A stretch of 64,000 nucleotides of DNA from Pigmentibacter sp. JX0631 (lineage in GTDB: Bacteria; Bdellovibrionota_B; Oligoflexia; Silvanigrellales; Silvanigrellaceae). Where the stretch lies: positions 1,700,501 to 1,764,500 of the forward strand of contig NZ_CP123622.1 of assembly GCF_029873255.1 (NCBI RefSeq), read 5' to 3'. Below, piece by piece: positions 29,864 through 38,675 of this stretch; within the stretch, counting starts at the first letter, position 1; the number at the start of each line of letters is the position of its first letter. The notes beneath the pieces are model-generated. The model searched no databases and was not told where the DNA came from. It saw nothing but the letters and a program-made list of their open reading frames with translations. Made by a program: the position numbers and the translations under genes.

Positions 29864-31534
29864 TTAAAACTTCTCCTTTTTTAAAATAGATAATGCAATT
29901 TGAGGATCAGAAAAAGGAAATTTCTTATCACCTATTATTTGATAATCCTCATGACCTTTACCTGCAACTAAAACAATATCAAATTCAGTGCTTGAGTTGA
30001 TTGCTAACTCAATTGCTTTTTTGCGATCTTTTTCACGAATACAATTCTCAGAGTTTGTAGTAATTCCAGAAAAAATGTCATCAATTATAAGATCAGGATC
30101 TTCAGTACGTGGGTTATCAGATGTTACTATAACTCTATGTGATAAACTTGTAGCTATTTGTCCCATTAAAGGTCTTTTACTTTTATCACGATCTCCACCA
30201 CAACCAAAGACGGTAACAAGATTTCCTTTTTCTTCAGTTTTTAAAATTTCTAAACAAACATGAATAGCTTTTTCTAATGCGTCAGGTGAATGTGCATAAT
30301 CAATTATAACAGTTGGTTGGTTCATTATTTCTTTTTCAGAATCTTTTACTACTTCTAATCTTCCAGGTATATTTTTTAAATTAATTAGACTTTCACAAAT
30401 AGATTCAATTTCAAATTCTTTATAAATCATAGCAGCAACTGAGCATAATATATTGTATAGCTGAAATTGACCTATAAGAGGAGTTTTAATTTCAAATTCT
30501 TTTATTACTTTTTCTTGGTCTTTAAAAATAATAGAAGCGAAGTTTCCCGATAAATTAGATTTTGAGTCTTTGATTTCAATATAAAAAATATTTTTAAATT
30601 GGTTTGAATATTTTTCAAAAAAAATTTTATTTTGCTGTGCTTCTCCAATTCCTATAGCTGTTCTGCTTGGCGATTTAGCTGCTTCACAAAAGAAATTCCA
30701 TTCAGAATTATTTAAACAAAAAATAGCACATCCATTATGCTTTAAATGCGATTTGAATAGCCTTAATTTTGCATCTCTATATGATTCCATAGTTCCATGA
30801 TAATCTAAATGATCTTGAGTTAAATTAGTAAATATTGCTATATCCACTAACCATTTTCCAATTCTATTTTCACTTAAACCATGAGATGTTGTTTCCATAA
30901 TAATTTGATTAATATTAGAGGTGTTGCAGTAATTTAATATTTGAAGAAATGTAGGATAGTCTGGTGTTGTAACATGTGAAGATTCAATAAATTTGTCTTT
31001 TATTTGCAAACCTAAAGTACCAATTCTTAATGAACTTTTCTTTGTCACATTTTCGTAAATTTGTGAACAAATTTGTACTGTAGAGGTTTTACCATTTGTG
31101 CCAGTTACTGCAATCGTATTAAATTTCTGATTATCAATTTTGAAAATAATTTCTAAAATTTTATTAATACTTTCTTCCATATTTTCAACTACTAAAAAGA
31201 ACTCATGTGATAATATATTACTTGTAACTTCATCACTAAGTCTGTTTTTCGAAGCAAATAGCATTAAATTTTTCTTAGTACTTACTATGTAATTATTTGA
31301 ATTTAGTATTTCCTCAATTAAAGAATTTCCATCAAATTTATTTCCAACTCTTGCAAAATAAACAAAAGAGTTTTCTATATAAGTATTTGTATTTTTCTTG
31401 TATTTGTGAAGTTCTTTTGAGTTTATAACAATTTCAAATTTATCTTCTTTAGAATTTTTAACTTTTTTACTAGTTATTCTATTAAGCTCTTCTGCTGTGC
31501 AATGCGGTGTTTGTAAAATTATTGAATTTAGCAT
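29864..31534 (-). CDS. murE: UDP-MurNAc-L-Ala-D-Glu-2,6-diaminopimelate ligase
   Basis: Third Mur ligase. The ATP-binding motif VTGTNGKTSTVQICSQI and ETTSHGLSENRI, TNLTQDHLDYHGTMESY and VIDYAHSPDALEKAI are typical. The C-terminal TSDNPRTEDP contains the DNPR motif that selects meso-diaminopimelate, so the peptidoglycan is probably the mDAP type of Gram-negatives. At 556 residues it is longer than E. coli MurE (495), mostly in the N-terminal domain. It starts one base after the ftsI stop. Confidence 0.95.
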   Translation of the reverse strand: MLNSIILQTPHCTAEELNRITSKKVKNSKEDKFEIVINSKELHKYKKNTNTYIENSFVYFARVGNKFDGNSLIEEILNSNNYIVSTKKNLMLFASKNRLSDEVTSNILSHEFFLVVENMEESINKILEIIFKIDNQKFNTIAVTGTNGKTSTVQICSQIYENVTKKSSLRIGTLGLQIKDKFIESSHVTTPDYPTFLQILNYCNTSNINQIIMETTSHGLSENRIGKWLVDIAIFTNLTQDHLDYHGTMESYRDAKLRLFKSHLKHNGCAIFCLNNSEWNFFCEAAKSPSRTAIGIGEAQQNKIFFEKYSNQFKNIFYIEIKDSKSNLSGNFASIIFKDQEKVIKEFEIKTPLIGQFQLYNILCSVAAMIYKEFEIESICESLINLKNIPGRLEVVKDSEKEIMNQPTVIIDYAHSPDALEKAIHVCLEILKTEEKGNLVTVFGCGGDRDKSKRPLMGQIATSLSHRVIVTSDNPRTEDPDLIIDDIFSGITTNSENCIREKDRKKAIELAINSSTEFDIVLVAGKGHEDYQIIGDKKFPFSDPQIALSILKKEKF

Positions 31535-31535
31535 T

Positions 31536-33416
31536 TTAGTGTTCCTGACGAGAATTTCTTTCGGACTGAATTGGTGCTAAAGCTGACTTTTGTAATTTTA
31601 ATTGAATTTCAGAATTTTGTTTATATTTGTTCTTTAAATAAGCATTTTCGTATGGAATAACATTAAATATTCCTCTTGAGTTGAGATAATTCACCGTTCT
31701 TTTTCCTATATCTGCAAACACTGGTCCAGCTAATGGACCCCCATATGCTGGTCTTACTCCAGCTTCATCAATGACTACAACAATAACTAATTTAGGATTA
31801 TCTGAGGGTATAACTCCTTCAAAAACAGCTGTTCTTCCAGAATAAGCATGATCTTTTTGTGACCAAATTTGGGCTGTTCCGGTTTTACCAGAGACCAAAA
31901 TCCCAGGAATACGAGCTGGAGAACCAGTCCCCCCCTCTTCTTCTACAACTGATTCCATCATTTTCGCTATTTTTTGGCTAGTTTCGTTTGAGATATATTT
32001 CAAAGGAGGGCCAATAAAATCTGAATTTTTATTTGTGTTAATAGAAATTAGATTAACTCCATGATCAGCTCCATCTCCTACAATGATTGATAATGCATGT
32101 GCTAGTTGTAGAGGTGAAATAGCAAATCCTTGTCCAAAAGCCATATTTGCAAAGTTCATTTCTCTCCATAAATTTAAGTTTTTAATTCTTCCATTCCATT
32201 CCCCTGGTAAGCCTGTTCCAGGGGCTCTGCCAAAGCCAATTTTCATTAAAGAATCATAGAAAGTTTCACGTCCTATTTTTTGAACTACTTTATAGGCTCC
32301 AATATTACTGCTTACCTTCAAAACTTCTTCAGGTGTAATCCAGCCATGTGGATGAGTGTCATGGATGATTCCTCCTGGGAGAGACATTTGACCATTTTCC
32401 GCATAAACTTTAGTTTCTTGATTGATAACTTTAATATCAAGAGCTTTTGCTATCCACATAGGTTTTACAACTGATCCTAATTCAATAGCATCCATAACTG
32501 GTCTAAATCTTCTTGCAGAAGGATCATTTTCGGGGGGATTATTTAAGTCGTAACTGGGATAACTAGCTATGGCTAAAAGCTCTCCTGTTTTTACATCCAT
32601 AACAATTGCGCTACCACCTTTGGCTTTAGCTTTTAACACCCCTTCTTTTAATGCATTTTGAGTAAATTCTTGAATGGAAAGATCTATTGATAGCTTTAAG
32701 TTTGGAGCTTTTTGTTCTGGTTTAGAAGCATCATTTGGTACTGACATGACAAGTCTTCCACGCGCATCTTTCATTACTTCAGATTTTAAAGGTTTTAAAT
32801 TTAGTCTTGAATTATATATTTTTTCAATTCCTTCTAAACCATTTCCTTCTGAGCCAACAAAACCAATAAGTTGTGCAGCAAGATCTTTTTCTGGATAAAA
32901 TCTTTTTGATTCATCAATAATACCAATGAAATCTTGCCACTTTTTTAGTGAACCCATTTTATGAAATTCATTGAAACTAATTTGCCTTTTTAGCCAAATA
33001 AAATTTCTTTTTTCTGTTGAATATTTCAGTAAATCTTGCAGAGGAATATTTATTTGAGTTGCTACTTTAGTCAGTATTTGAACATCATTTGGCATTTTTT
33101 TTGTCAGTAAATAAATACTTGGTCTTGCAATACTTACTGCTAATATTCGCCCATTTCTGTCGGTAATTGACGCTCTTGGTGGAGCTATCATAAGATTTGT
33201 TTCAAATTGTTTGGAACCTGTTGAAATTAATTTATTTCTTAAGGGAGTAGGAAAGAATGTTATCCAAGCATATCGTGTTAAAATTATAATTAAAAAAGAA
33301 CAATATATGAGACTCATCACATATGCTCTTACTTTATAGTTTACAATACGTTTATTATCTGTTTTTTGAAAGCCTAATAAAAATTTAGAAAGTCCTAATA
33401 ATGTTTTTATTTTCAT
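31536..33416 (-). CDS. ftsI: Septal transpeptidase FtsI (penicillin-binding protein 3 type)
   Basis: Class B penicillin-binding protein that cross-links septal peptidoglycan with FtsW. One membrane anchor lies at about 31-55, then the dimerisation/pedestal domain with PPRASITDRNGRILAVS, then the transpeptidase: SVVK with Ser315 as nucleophile, SSN at 369-371 and KTG at 511-513. The 626-residue length fits the family. It lies between ftsL and murE as in most dcw clusters. Confidence 0.95.
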   Translation of the reverse strand: MKIKTLLGLSKFLLGFQKTDNKRIVNYKVRAYVMSLIYCSFLIIILTRYAWITFFPTPLRNKLISTGSKQFETNLMIAPPRASITDRNGRILAVSIARPSIYLLTKKMPNDVQILTKVATQINIPLQDLLKYSTEKRNFIWLKRQISFNEFHKMGSLKKWQDFIGIIDESKRFYPEKDLAAQLIGFVGSEGNGLEGIEKIYNSRLNLKPLKSEVMKDARGRLVMSVPNDASKPEQKAPNLKLSIDLSIQEFTQNALKEGVLKAKAKGGSAIVMDVKTGELLAIASYPSYDLNNPPENDPSARRFRPVMDAIELGSVVKPMWIAKALDIKVINQETKVYAENGQMSLPGGIIHDTHPHGWITPEEVLKVSSNIGAYKVVQKIGRETFYDSLMKIGFGRAPGTGLPGEWNGRIKNLNLWREMNFANMAFGQGFAISPLQLAHALSIIVGDGADHGVNLISINTNKNSDFIGPPLKYISNETSQKIAKMMESVVEEEGGTGSPARIPGILVSGKTGTAQIWSQKDHAYSGRTAVFEGVIPSDNPKLVIVVVIDEAGVRPAYGGPLAGPVFADIGKRTVNYLNSRGIFNVIPYENAYLKNKYKQNSEIQLKLQKSALAPIQSERNSRQEH

Positions 33417-33443
33417 GTTTTATTACCTTCTAAAACAAAAAAA

Positions 33444-33731
33444 TTATTCGGCTCGTAAAACACGTTTAGGATCTGGTAAAATATATCTAGATTTACCATT
33501 TATATCTTTTTGCGAAAGTAAATTATCTCTAACACTTTTTTCGGTAGCGGCAAGTTCAGATTGAAGCTCAACTTGTCGTTGCCTAAGCAATTTTTCTTTC
33601 GCTTTAAGACTTGCTATTTCGTATCCTACTGAATAAGTTTTTGATCTCATTGTTATAACTATTATACCTACAATAATGGTTAAAAAAATAATTGCAATAA
33701 TGGCATCGAAACCTTTCAAAAATTTTAACAC
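33444..33731 (-). CDS. ftsL: Cell division protein FtsL-like
   Basis: A 95-residue bitopic protein with a short cytosolic start, a membrane segment (AIIAIIFLTIIVGIIVITM, about 10-28) and a periplasmic coiled coil rich in Glu, Lys and Leu. Sequence identity in FtsL is always low; the call rests on topology and the position between rsmH and ftsI. It starts with GTG eight bases after GAGG, three bases behind the rsmH stop. Confidence 0.8.
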   Translation of the reverse strand: MLKFLKGFDAIIAIIFLTIIVGIIVITMRSKTYSVGYEIASLKAKEKLLRQRQVELQSELAATEKSVRDNLLSQKDINGKSRYILPDPKRVLRAE

Positions 33732-33734
33732 TTT

Positions 33735-34808
33735 CTATTCCTCTTTTATATTAGAAAATTCAAAACATCTTAATCTTGCTGATCGAGATCGTGAATTTTC
33801 ATTACATTCTTTGTCTGAGGCTGTTATGCCTCCTCTAGGAATTTCTTTTCCAAAACCTTTTGTTTGATTTTCTTCTAAAAGGAGCTGCATATGCAAGGGG
33901 AGATGAAACTCTTTCTGCGTATTCATTTTTTCATTAGCATTTTTACCTTTTTGCCAATTTCTCATAGCATGTTTGACTAGTCGATCTTCAAGTGAATGGA
34001 ATGAAATAAAAGCTACTTTCGCAAAAGAACTGACTATTTTGGGAATGTCTTCAAGAAGATTATGAATTGAGTCCAACTCTTGATTAACTTCGATTCTTAG
34101 AGCTTGAAATGTGCGGGTTGCGGGATGAATTCGGCTATTGGGGTAAGAAAGAACTCTTTTCACATAATCAGCAAATTGAGTGGTTCCTTCTACGGGAAGA
34201 GTTCCCTTTTTTCTATCAAAAATAATTGCTTTTGCTAATTTTCTAGCTTTGGGTTCTTCACCGTAATCAAAAAAAATTTTAGTGAGTTCTTCTTCTGAGT
34301 ATTCTTCTAAAATAATTTTTGCTGTTAATTCTGAATTAATATCCATTCGCATATCTAAGGGACCAGAGTGCATTAAAGAAAAGCCTCTTTGACCAACGTC
34401 TAATTGAGGTGAGCTTACTCCAAAGTCAGCATATAAAGCATGGATTTTTTCACCTTTAAATTTGGTGTCGATAATTTCTTTAATATTTCGAAAATTTGTA
34501 TTTTCATAAAAAATACTTAAATTATTGCTTTCTAGGGCGTATTTCTTCAATTTATTTCTTGAATATTCTATTGCATTTATATCTTGATCAAAAAAAATAA
34601 AGTTTTTTTTAAAATTTTTAAGTAATGGATTGCTTATAATATTATTTAAGAGTGCTTCCGCATGACCTCCTCCACCTAAGGTTGCGTCCACAAAATTTAA
34701 TGTTTCTAATGAATTTTTTTCGATATGAGTCAAAAGTGACTGTGTAGGAAGGATGTTTAATATTGTCTCATTTTTTAGAACAGAAAAATGATTAAATGTA
34801 GAACTCAT
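33735..34808 (-). CDS. rsmH: 16S rRNA (cytosine-1402-N4) methyltransferase
   Basis: RsmH (MraW) methylates C1402 in the ribosomal P-site with S-adenosylmethionine. I start it at ATG 34808 (AGAGG five bases upstream; protein MSSTFNHFSVLKNETIL) rather than the ATG at 34856, whose extra 16 residues do not fit the family. Visible blocks are VDATLGGGGHAEALL, YADFGVSSPQLDVGQRGFSLMHSGPLDMRMD, GEEPKARKLAKAI, HPATRTFQALRIEVNQEL and FISFHSLEDRLVKHAM. It is the first gene of the dcw cluster; mraZ, its usual neighbour, is missing. Confidence 0.96.
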   Translation of the reverse strand: MSSTFNHFSVLKNETILNILPTQSLLTHIEKNSLETLNFVDATLGGGGHAEALLNNIISNPLLKNFKKNFIFFDQDINAIEYSRNKLKKYALESNNLSIFYENTNFRNIKEIIDTKFKGEKIHALYADFGVSSPQLDVGQRGFSLMHSGPLDMRMDINSELTAKIILEEYSEEELTKIFFDYGEEPKARKLAKAIIFDRKKGTLPVEGTTQFADYVKRVLSYPNSRIHPATRTFQALRIEVNQELDSIHNLLEDIPKIVSSFAKVAFISFHSLEDRLVKHAMRNWQKGKNANEKMNTQKEFHLPLHMQLLLEENQTKGFGKEIPRGGITASDKECNENSRSRSARLRCFEFSNIKEE

Positions 34809-34966
34809 TGAAGCCTCTTTAATAGAATGCAAAAAAAACCGTACAATCTTTAACATTTAGTCAAAAGTGTGGCACAGTCATTCGTGCCTAAATCATTTAA
34901 CTTCAAATTCTTAAGACCGATAATGATCGTGAAAAAGAGATCAACGGTTGTAGAAAGAAAATTGCC

Positions 34967-35803
34967 ATGATTACAAGATTTATGCAAAAAATGGCTGAAA
35001 AAAATAAGAAATTAGTTTTTCTAATTTCTATAGTTATTTTATCACTATCTGTCTTTAGTTGTATGACAAGATCAGGTCAAATTGAAGATCAAAATGTAAA
35101 TGAAGCCAAGTTGGATGTTTTAGACAATAAAGATAACCCAGATTTTGCTGAAGGCCTTTTACCTCCAACAAATCAGAATATTTTATTACCCTACTATGTA
35201 CAAGCTGGAGACAATTTAGCTAAAATATCAAAGAAAATATATGGAAAAGCAAGTAATTGGAAAAAAATAGCTGAATTAAATAAGCTTTCAGATGCTAATA
35301 GAATATATGCGGGAGATGTTATTTATTATCAATTAAGTAGTGACTCGAAAATGTTTGCTGAGAAGTATGAAAGTGCCCCAAAAGCTAAAATTATAGTAAA
35401 AAGAGGAGATACGTTAACCAGCATTTCAAGAGCGGTTTTTGGAAAAGCAAAGGATTGGCGTGTTCTGTGGAAAGAAAATCCTCATATAGTAAATCCTGAT
35501 AGAATTAAAGAAGGTGTTGCAGTATATTTTAGACCAAAAGCACTAACCGCAGACATCAAAGGTTATGGAATACCTGAACAAAAGGCAAAAGCTAGTGATC
35601 AAGTAGCATCCGAAGATAAAAAAGAAAATACTGTGTCTGTTAAAGAAACAGAAAATCCAAAAGATAAAGTTGAAGATAAAAATAAAGGAAATATAAATAA
35701 TAGTAATTCATTAAGTGAAGAAGACTTAAAAGCTATTCAGTCAGGTACTTCAGAAAACTTTGTTCATCCTGAAGATAATCCTAAAGAAAGAAATGATGAG
35801 TAG
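34967..35803 (+). CDS. Lipoprotein with two LysM peptidoglycan-binding domains
   Basis: A 278-residue predicted lipoprotein. After a basic start, a hydrophobic segment ends in SVFSC, a lipobox with Cys as the acylated residue (about 27). Two LysM domains follow: YYVQAGDNLAKISKKIYG...AGDVIYY (about 75-123) and IIVKRGDTLTSISRAVFG...KEGVAVYF (about 140-188). The C-terminal 90 residues are low-complexity Lys/Glu/Asn. It is likely an envelope protein that holds peptidoglycan. It is divergent from the dcw cluster. The exact start among three nearby ATGs is uncertain. Confidence 0.82.
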   Translation: MITRFMQKMAEKNKKLVFLISIVILSLSVFSCMTRSGQIEDQNVNEAKLDVLDNKDNPDFAEGLLPPTNQNILLPYYVQAGDNLAKISKKIYGKASNWKKIAELNKLSDANRIYAGDVIYYQLSSDSKMFAEKYESAPKAKIIVKRGDTLTSISRAVFGKAKDWRVLWKENPHIVNPDRIKEGVAVYFRPKALTADIKGYGIPEQKAKASDQVASEDKKENTVSVKETENPKDKVEDKNKGNINNSNSLSEEDLKAIQSGTSENFVHPEDNPKERNDE

Positions 35804-35831
35804 ATTTATATGCAATTTTCGAAGATATAAT

Positions 35832-36374
35832 TTATTCATTCTCATCTTTTTTAGTCAATTGTAAATTGCGAAAATTCAAAACTCGTTTTGAAATAATTAA
35901 GTAATCAGCTAATTCTTTTAATTTATCATTTTCAAATTGTACTTCTTCTTTAGCATGAGGATTTATAACATGAAAATGTGTAATATGAGCGTCGCTAAAA
36001 AATCTTTTAATATAATCATATTCATCTACAAACCGGATATCATCAATTACGACAAAATCTAAATTACTATGAGATTTATGATAGTTAATTACATCTATAA
36101 GCTCTTTTGCCCAGTATGTAGAGTTTTTTATCTTTCTTTCTGTTCCTCTATCAATTAACATTTCATGAACAGATTTATTTGTTTCAGCGACAATAGTATA
36201 TGTTTTATATCGTGGTTCTTTGTTATACCAGTCATATTTAGGATATTCTTTTTCTAGTTCTTGTCTTATCATATTTGCAACTGAAAATATTTGTGGCAAA
36301 CCACTTGCAATTTTTTTTGCTAAGTAAGTTTTACCAGCACCATGTCCATCACCTGATATAAATATGATACGCAT
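35832..36374 (-). CDS. Small P-loop kinase, dNMP-kinase-like
   Basis: A 180-residue cytosolic protein with a P-loop near the start (MRIIFISGDGHGAGKTYLAKKIA) and FVVIDDIRFVDEYDYIKRFF, a pattern like the Asp-Arg segment of deoxynucleoside-monophosphate kinases. I do not recognise a precise family; the substrate is unknown. I start it at ATG 36374, six bases after GGAAGGA, not at the ATG at 36392. It follows the murU-like gene within about 20 bases and is probably its operon partner, which suggests a substrate linked to sugar or nucleotide phosphate metabolism. Confidence 0.6.
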   Translation of the reverse strand: MRIIFISGDGHGAGKTYLAKKIASGLPQIFSVANMIRQELEKEYPKYDWYNKEPRYKTYTIVAETNKSVHEMLIDRGTERKIKNSTYWAKELIDVINYHKSHSNLDFVVIDDIRFVDEYDYIKRFFSDAHITHFHVINPHAKEEVQFENDKLKELADYLIISKRVLNFRNLQLTKKDENE

Positions 36375-36392
36375 ATTTAGTCCTTCCATCAT

Positions 36393-37376
36393 CTATATAA
36401 TAAAATAGAAGTAATTATCATCTAAGTTACTGCTCGAATTTTTAAAAGTGAATAAATTATTACTCGTAGCAGATTTAAATTTTAAGATTACTTTATTTTT
36501 TATATTTGTTTCTTTCAATGGAATTAAATTATTTTTTAAATCTTCTGGTATTGTTGAGTGAAAAAAATTTATCACTAAATTATCATTTAAATATTCAAAA
36601 TTTCTATGGATTTTTGAGAAGAAATTTATACAATTTAAATAATCAATAGGCGTTCCGATATCAAACCAGTAATTGTTTTCAGGATAATTAAAATTCATTA
36701 TTTTTAGTTTTTTTTCAAGAATTTTTCTATAAATAAGGTTTATACTAGAGGATTTTTCTATAGAAGTAATTTCTAATATTTTATGTGAAATTATTTGATG
36801 TGTTGTAAAAACAGAAGAAATGCATTCATTTTTATTTATATAGTTTTCTCCAAAACCAACGATATAATTCCCTGTTTTATCCAACCAAGTTGCATCTTTT
36901 CTAGTATAGTTTAGTTTTTTTGTGGCCATTAATGCTAATGATTCAGTTTTTTTTTGCTCCCACTGAAATATCATTTCTTTCAAAGGAAAATCTGCAGCAA
37001 TATCTCCGGATACTACTATTGCATCTCTTTTTAATTTACTGTTTTCTGTTACTTCTTTATAAATTCTAGTGATCCCACCACCTGTATCAAGTAAATCGTT
37101 TTCATGCCAAAATTTAATACAGTTTGAATTATAGCCATGATATTCTGCTGCTTTAATTAATTCTTCTTTCACTTGTTCAGAAAGATAATGAGTATTACAA
37201 TGAATTTCTTTAAATCCGGCTTTTAAAAATATTTCAATTGATAAGAAGGCGACTGGTTTATCGATTATTGGACAAGTTACTTTTGGGAGATAATTTGTCA
37301 ATGGTTTTAGTCTAGTTCCAAATCCGGCACATAAGACTATGGGGATATATTTTTCATTTTCAATTTTATAATTCAT
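36393..37376 (-). CDS. murU: Nucleotidyltransferase, probable N-acetylmuramate-1-phosphate uridylyltransferase
   Basis: A 327-residue sugar-nucleotide pyrophosphorylase. It begins with IPIVLCAGFGTRLKPLTNYLPKVTCPIIDKPV, the family G-x-G-T/R-x-P nucleotide loop with the catalytic Lys, and has LLDTGGGITR and VVSGDIAADF. The gene directly follows an AmgK-like kinase, as murU follows amgK in Pseudomonas, where the pair turns recycled MurNAc into UDP-MurNAc without MurA/MurB. The function is inferred from family plus neighbour; a mannose- or glucose-1-phosphate enzyme is the alternative. The C-terminal 90 residues are Asn-rich and poorly conserved. Confidence 0.68.
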   Translation of the reverse strand: MNYKIENEKYIPIVLCAGFGTRLKPLTNYLPKVTCPIIDKPVAFLSIEIFLKAGFKEIHCNTHYLSEQVKEELIKAAEYHGYNSNCIKFWHENDLLDTGGGITRIYKEVTENSKLKRDAIVVSGDIAADFPLKEMIFQWEQKKTESLALMATKKLNYTRKDATWLDKTGNYIVGFGENYINKNECISSVFTTHQIISHKILEITSIEKSSSINLIYRKILEKKLKIMNFNYPENNYWFDIGTPIDYLNCINFFSKIHRNFEYLNDNLVINFFHSTIPEDLKNNLIPLKETNIKNKVILKFKSATSNNLFTFKNSSSNLDDNYFYFII

Positions 37377-37393
37377 ACTTTACCAAAATAAAC

Positions 37394-38539
37394 CTATTTA
37401 AAATTTTTTATTTTTTCATTTAATATTTCTTCTAGTGAACCATTATATAAATCATAAAGAAGTTTGAATAAATTTGGAAGCATTGCCTTTATATCAGTCT
37501 CTTCGTGAATTTGTGCCTCTTTTGAGCATAAAATACTCAGAGTTTGTCTTACATATCTCAAATAATTTGGTTTATTTTTTTTAGTAGCCAAATATCCAAA
37601 GCTTCCAATTGCTTTAATATTTCTTTGTAATCCCATTAGAAGTAATTCAAGGTTAAAACTTATGCTAGATATATTATTTAAATTATTTTTTTCTCGAATT
37701 TTATTAAGTTTTTCAATATAGTAATCATACAAATGCTTTCTGGTTTTCCAAGTAATTTGTACGTAACTATCCCGTACTAAGCTGACAACATCGTATGCAT
37801 GTGGACCCATTCTCGCATCTTGGAAATCAATCCAGTACAAATCTTTATCTTTTAACATGATATTTCTGACATGATAATCTCTGTGACAAAGTACTCTTTC
37901 ACATGAATCTAATTTTTTGCATAATAATTTTAGGTCTTGATAAAGGTTGATGTACTCAAGATTTTCTTCAGATACATTTAAATTTAAAAAACCATTAAGA
38001 AAATGGGTAATAAAAAAATTCATTTCGTAGTATAATTTTTCATAATCAAAAAATCGATTGATAGCAGGATGATCTATTTTTACTTGAGGATATTGAGCTT
38101 TTATTAAAAGATCTAATGCTTGTTTATAGTAATTTATAGCCTGGTTACATTTATGATCATCAATATCAAGAATTTCATCATTAATAATTGAAGTTAGAAA
38201 TATATCGCCAAGATCTTCAGTCCAAATACATGAATTAGTTTCGTCGATTTCTATAATTTTAGGAACAGGAAGCTCCATTTTTGAAAGGGCGTTGTGCATT
38301 CCAATCCAGCTAATAGGGTCTCCTCCATATCCACCTTCCCATTTAGGAAATTGCATACAAATTGCGCTAATTTCTTTATTTATAAGACGAAAAAACTTTC
38401 TATCACTAGCATCACCAGCAATTAATATAAGAACTGGCTCTTGAATCGTATGTATTTGATCGGAATTTATAATTTTAAAGTCTTGAATTCTAAGCATAAG
38501 CTGTTCCGATTCTAATGGAAGTGTGAAAGTTCCTGACAT
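37394..38539 (-). CDS. amgK: Aminoglycoside-phosphotransferase-fold kinase, probable anomeric MurNAc/GlcNAc kinase
   Basis: A 381-residue kinase of the APH fold. It has GDASDRKFFRL in place of the glycine-rich loop, RVLCHRDYHVRNIMLKD with the catalytic Asp, and YWIDFQDARMGPHAYDVVSLVRDSYV with the metal-binding DFQDA. These blocks match the AmgK pattern (HRDYH, DFQDA, GP-YD-SLLRD). AmgK phosphorylates recycled MurNAc or GlcNAc at the anomeric carbon; MurU next door would then make UDP-MurNAc. AAGGAA precedes the ATG. The gene is divergent from the UvrA-like gene. Confidence 0.75.
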   Translation of the reverse strand: MSGTFTLPLESEQLMLRIQDFKIINSDQIHTIQEPVLILIAGDASDRKFFRLINKEISAICMQFPKWEGGYGGDPISWIGMHNALSKMELPVPKIIEIDETNSCIWTEDLGDIFLTSIINDEILDIDDHKCNQAINYYKQALDLLIKAQYPQVKIDHPAINRFFDYEKLYYEMNFFITHFLNGFLNLNVSEENLEYINLYQDLKLLCKKLDSCERVLCHRDYHVRNIMLKDKDLYWIDFQDARMGPHAYDVVSLVRDSYVQITWKTRKHLYDYYIEKLNKIREKNNLNNISSISFNLELLLMGLQRNIKAIGSFGYLATKKNKPNYLRYVRQTLSILCSKEAQIHEETDIKAMLPNLFKLLYDLYNGSLEEILNEKIKNFK

Positions 38540-38675
38540 TATTTTTCCTTAAATTTTAATTCTAAGAATTGAGATAACCTAATAATTAAAGAAAGTGATC
38601 TCATCTTTTAATTGTGTTATATAGGTGTGTATTTCGTCAACCCTTGTTCAAGATTTCCTGATGAAAGGATTTGTG

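Noticed and set aside
32261-32276. Possible third parS at AAGTTTCACGTCCTAT inside ftsI
   Set aside because: Only the left half of the palindrome matches; the right half is lost, and the bases are explained by coding sequence.
34836-34864. TTGACT as a -35 box for the dcw cluster
   Set aside because: No acceptable -10 hexamer lies 16-18 bases downstream on the minus strand.
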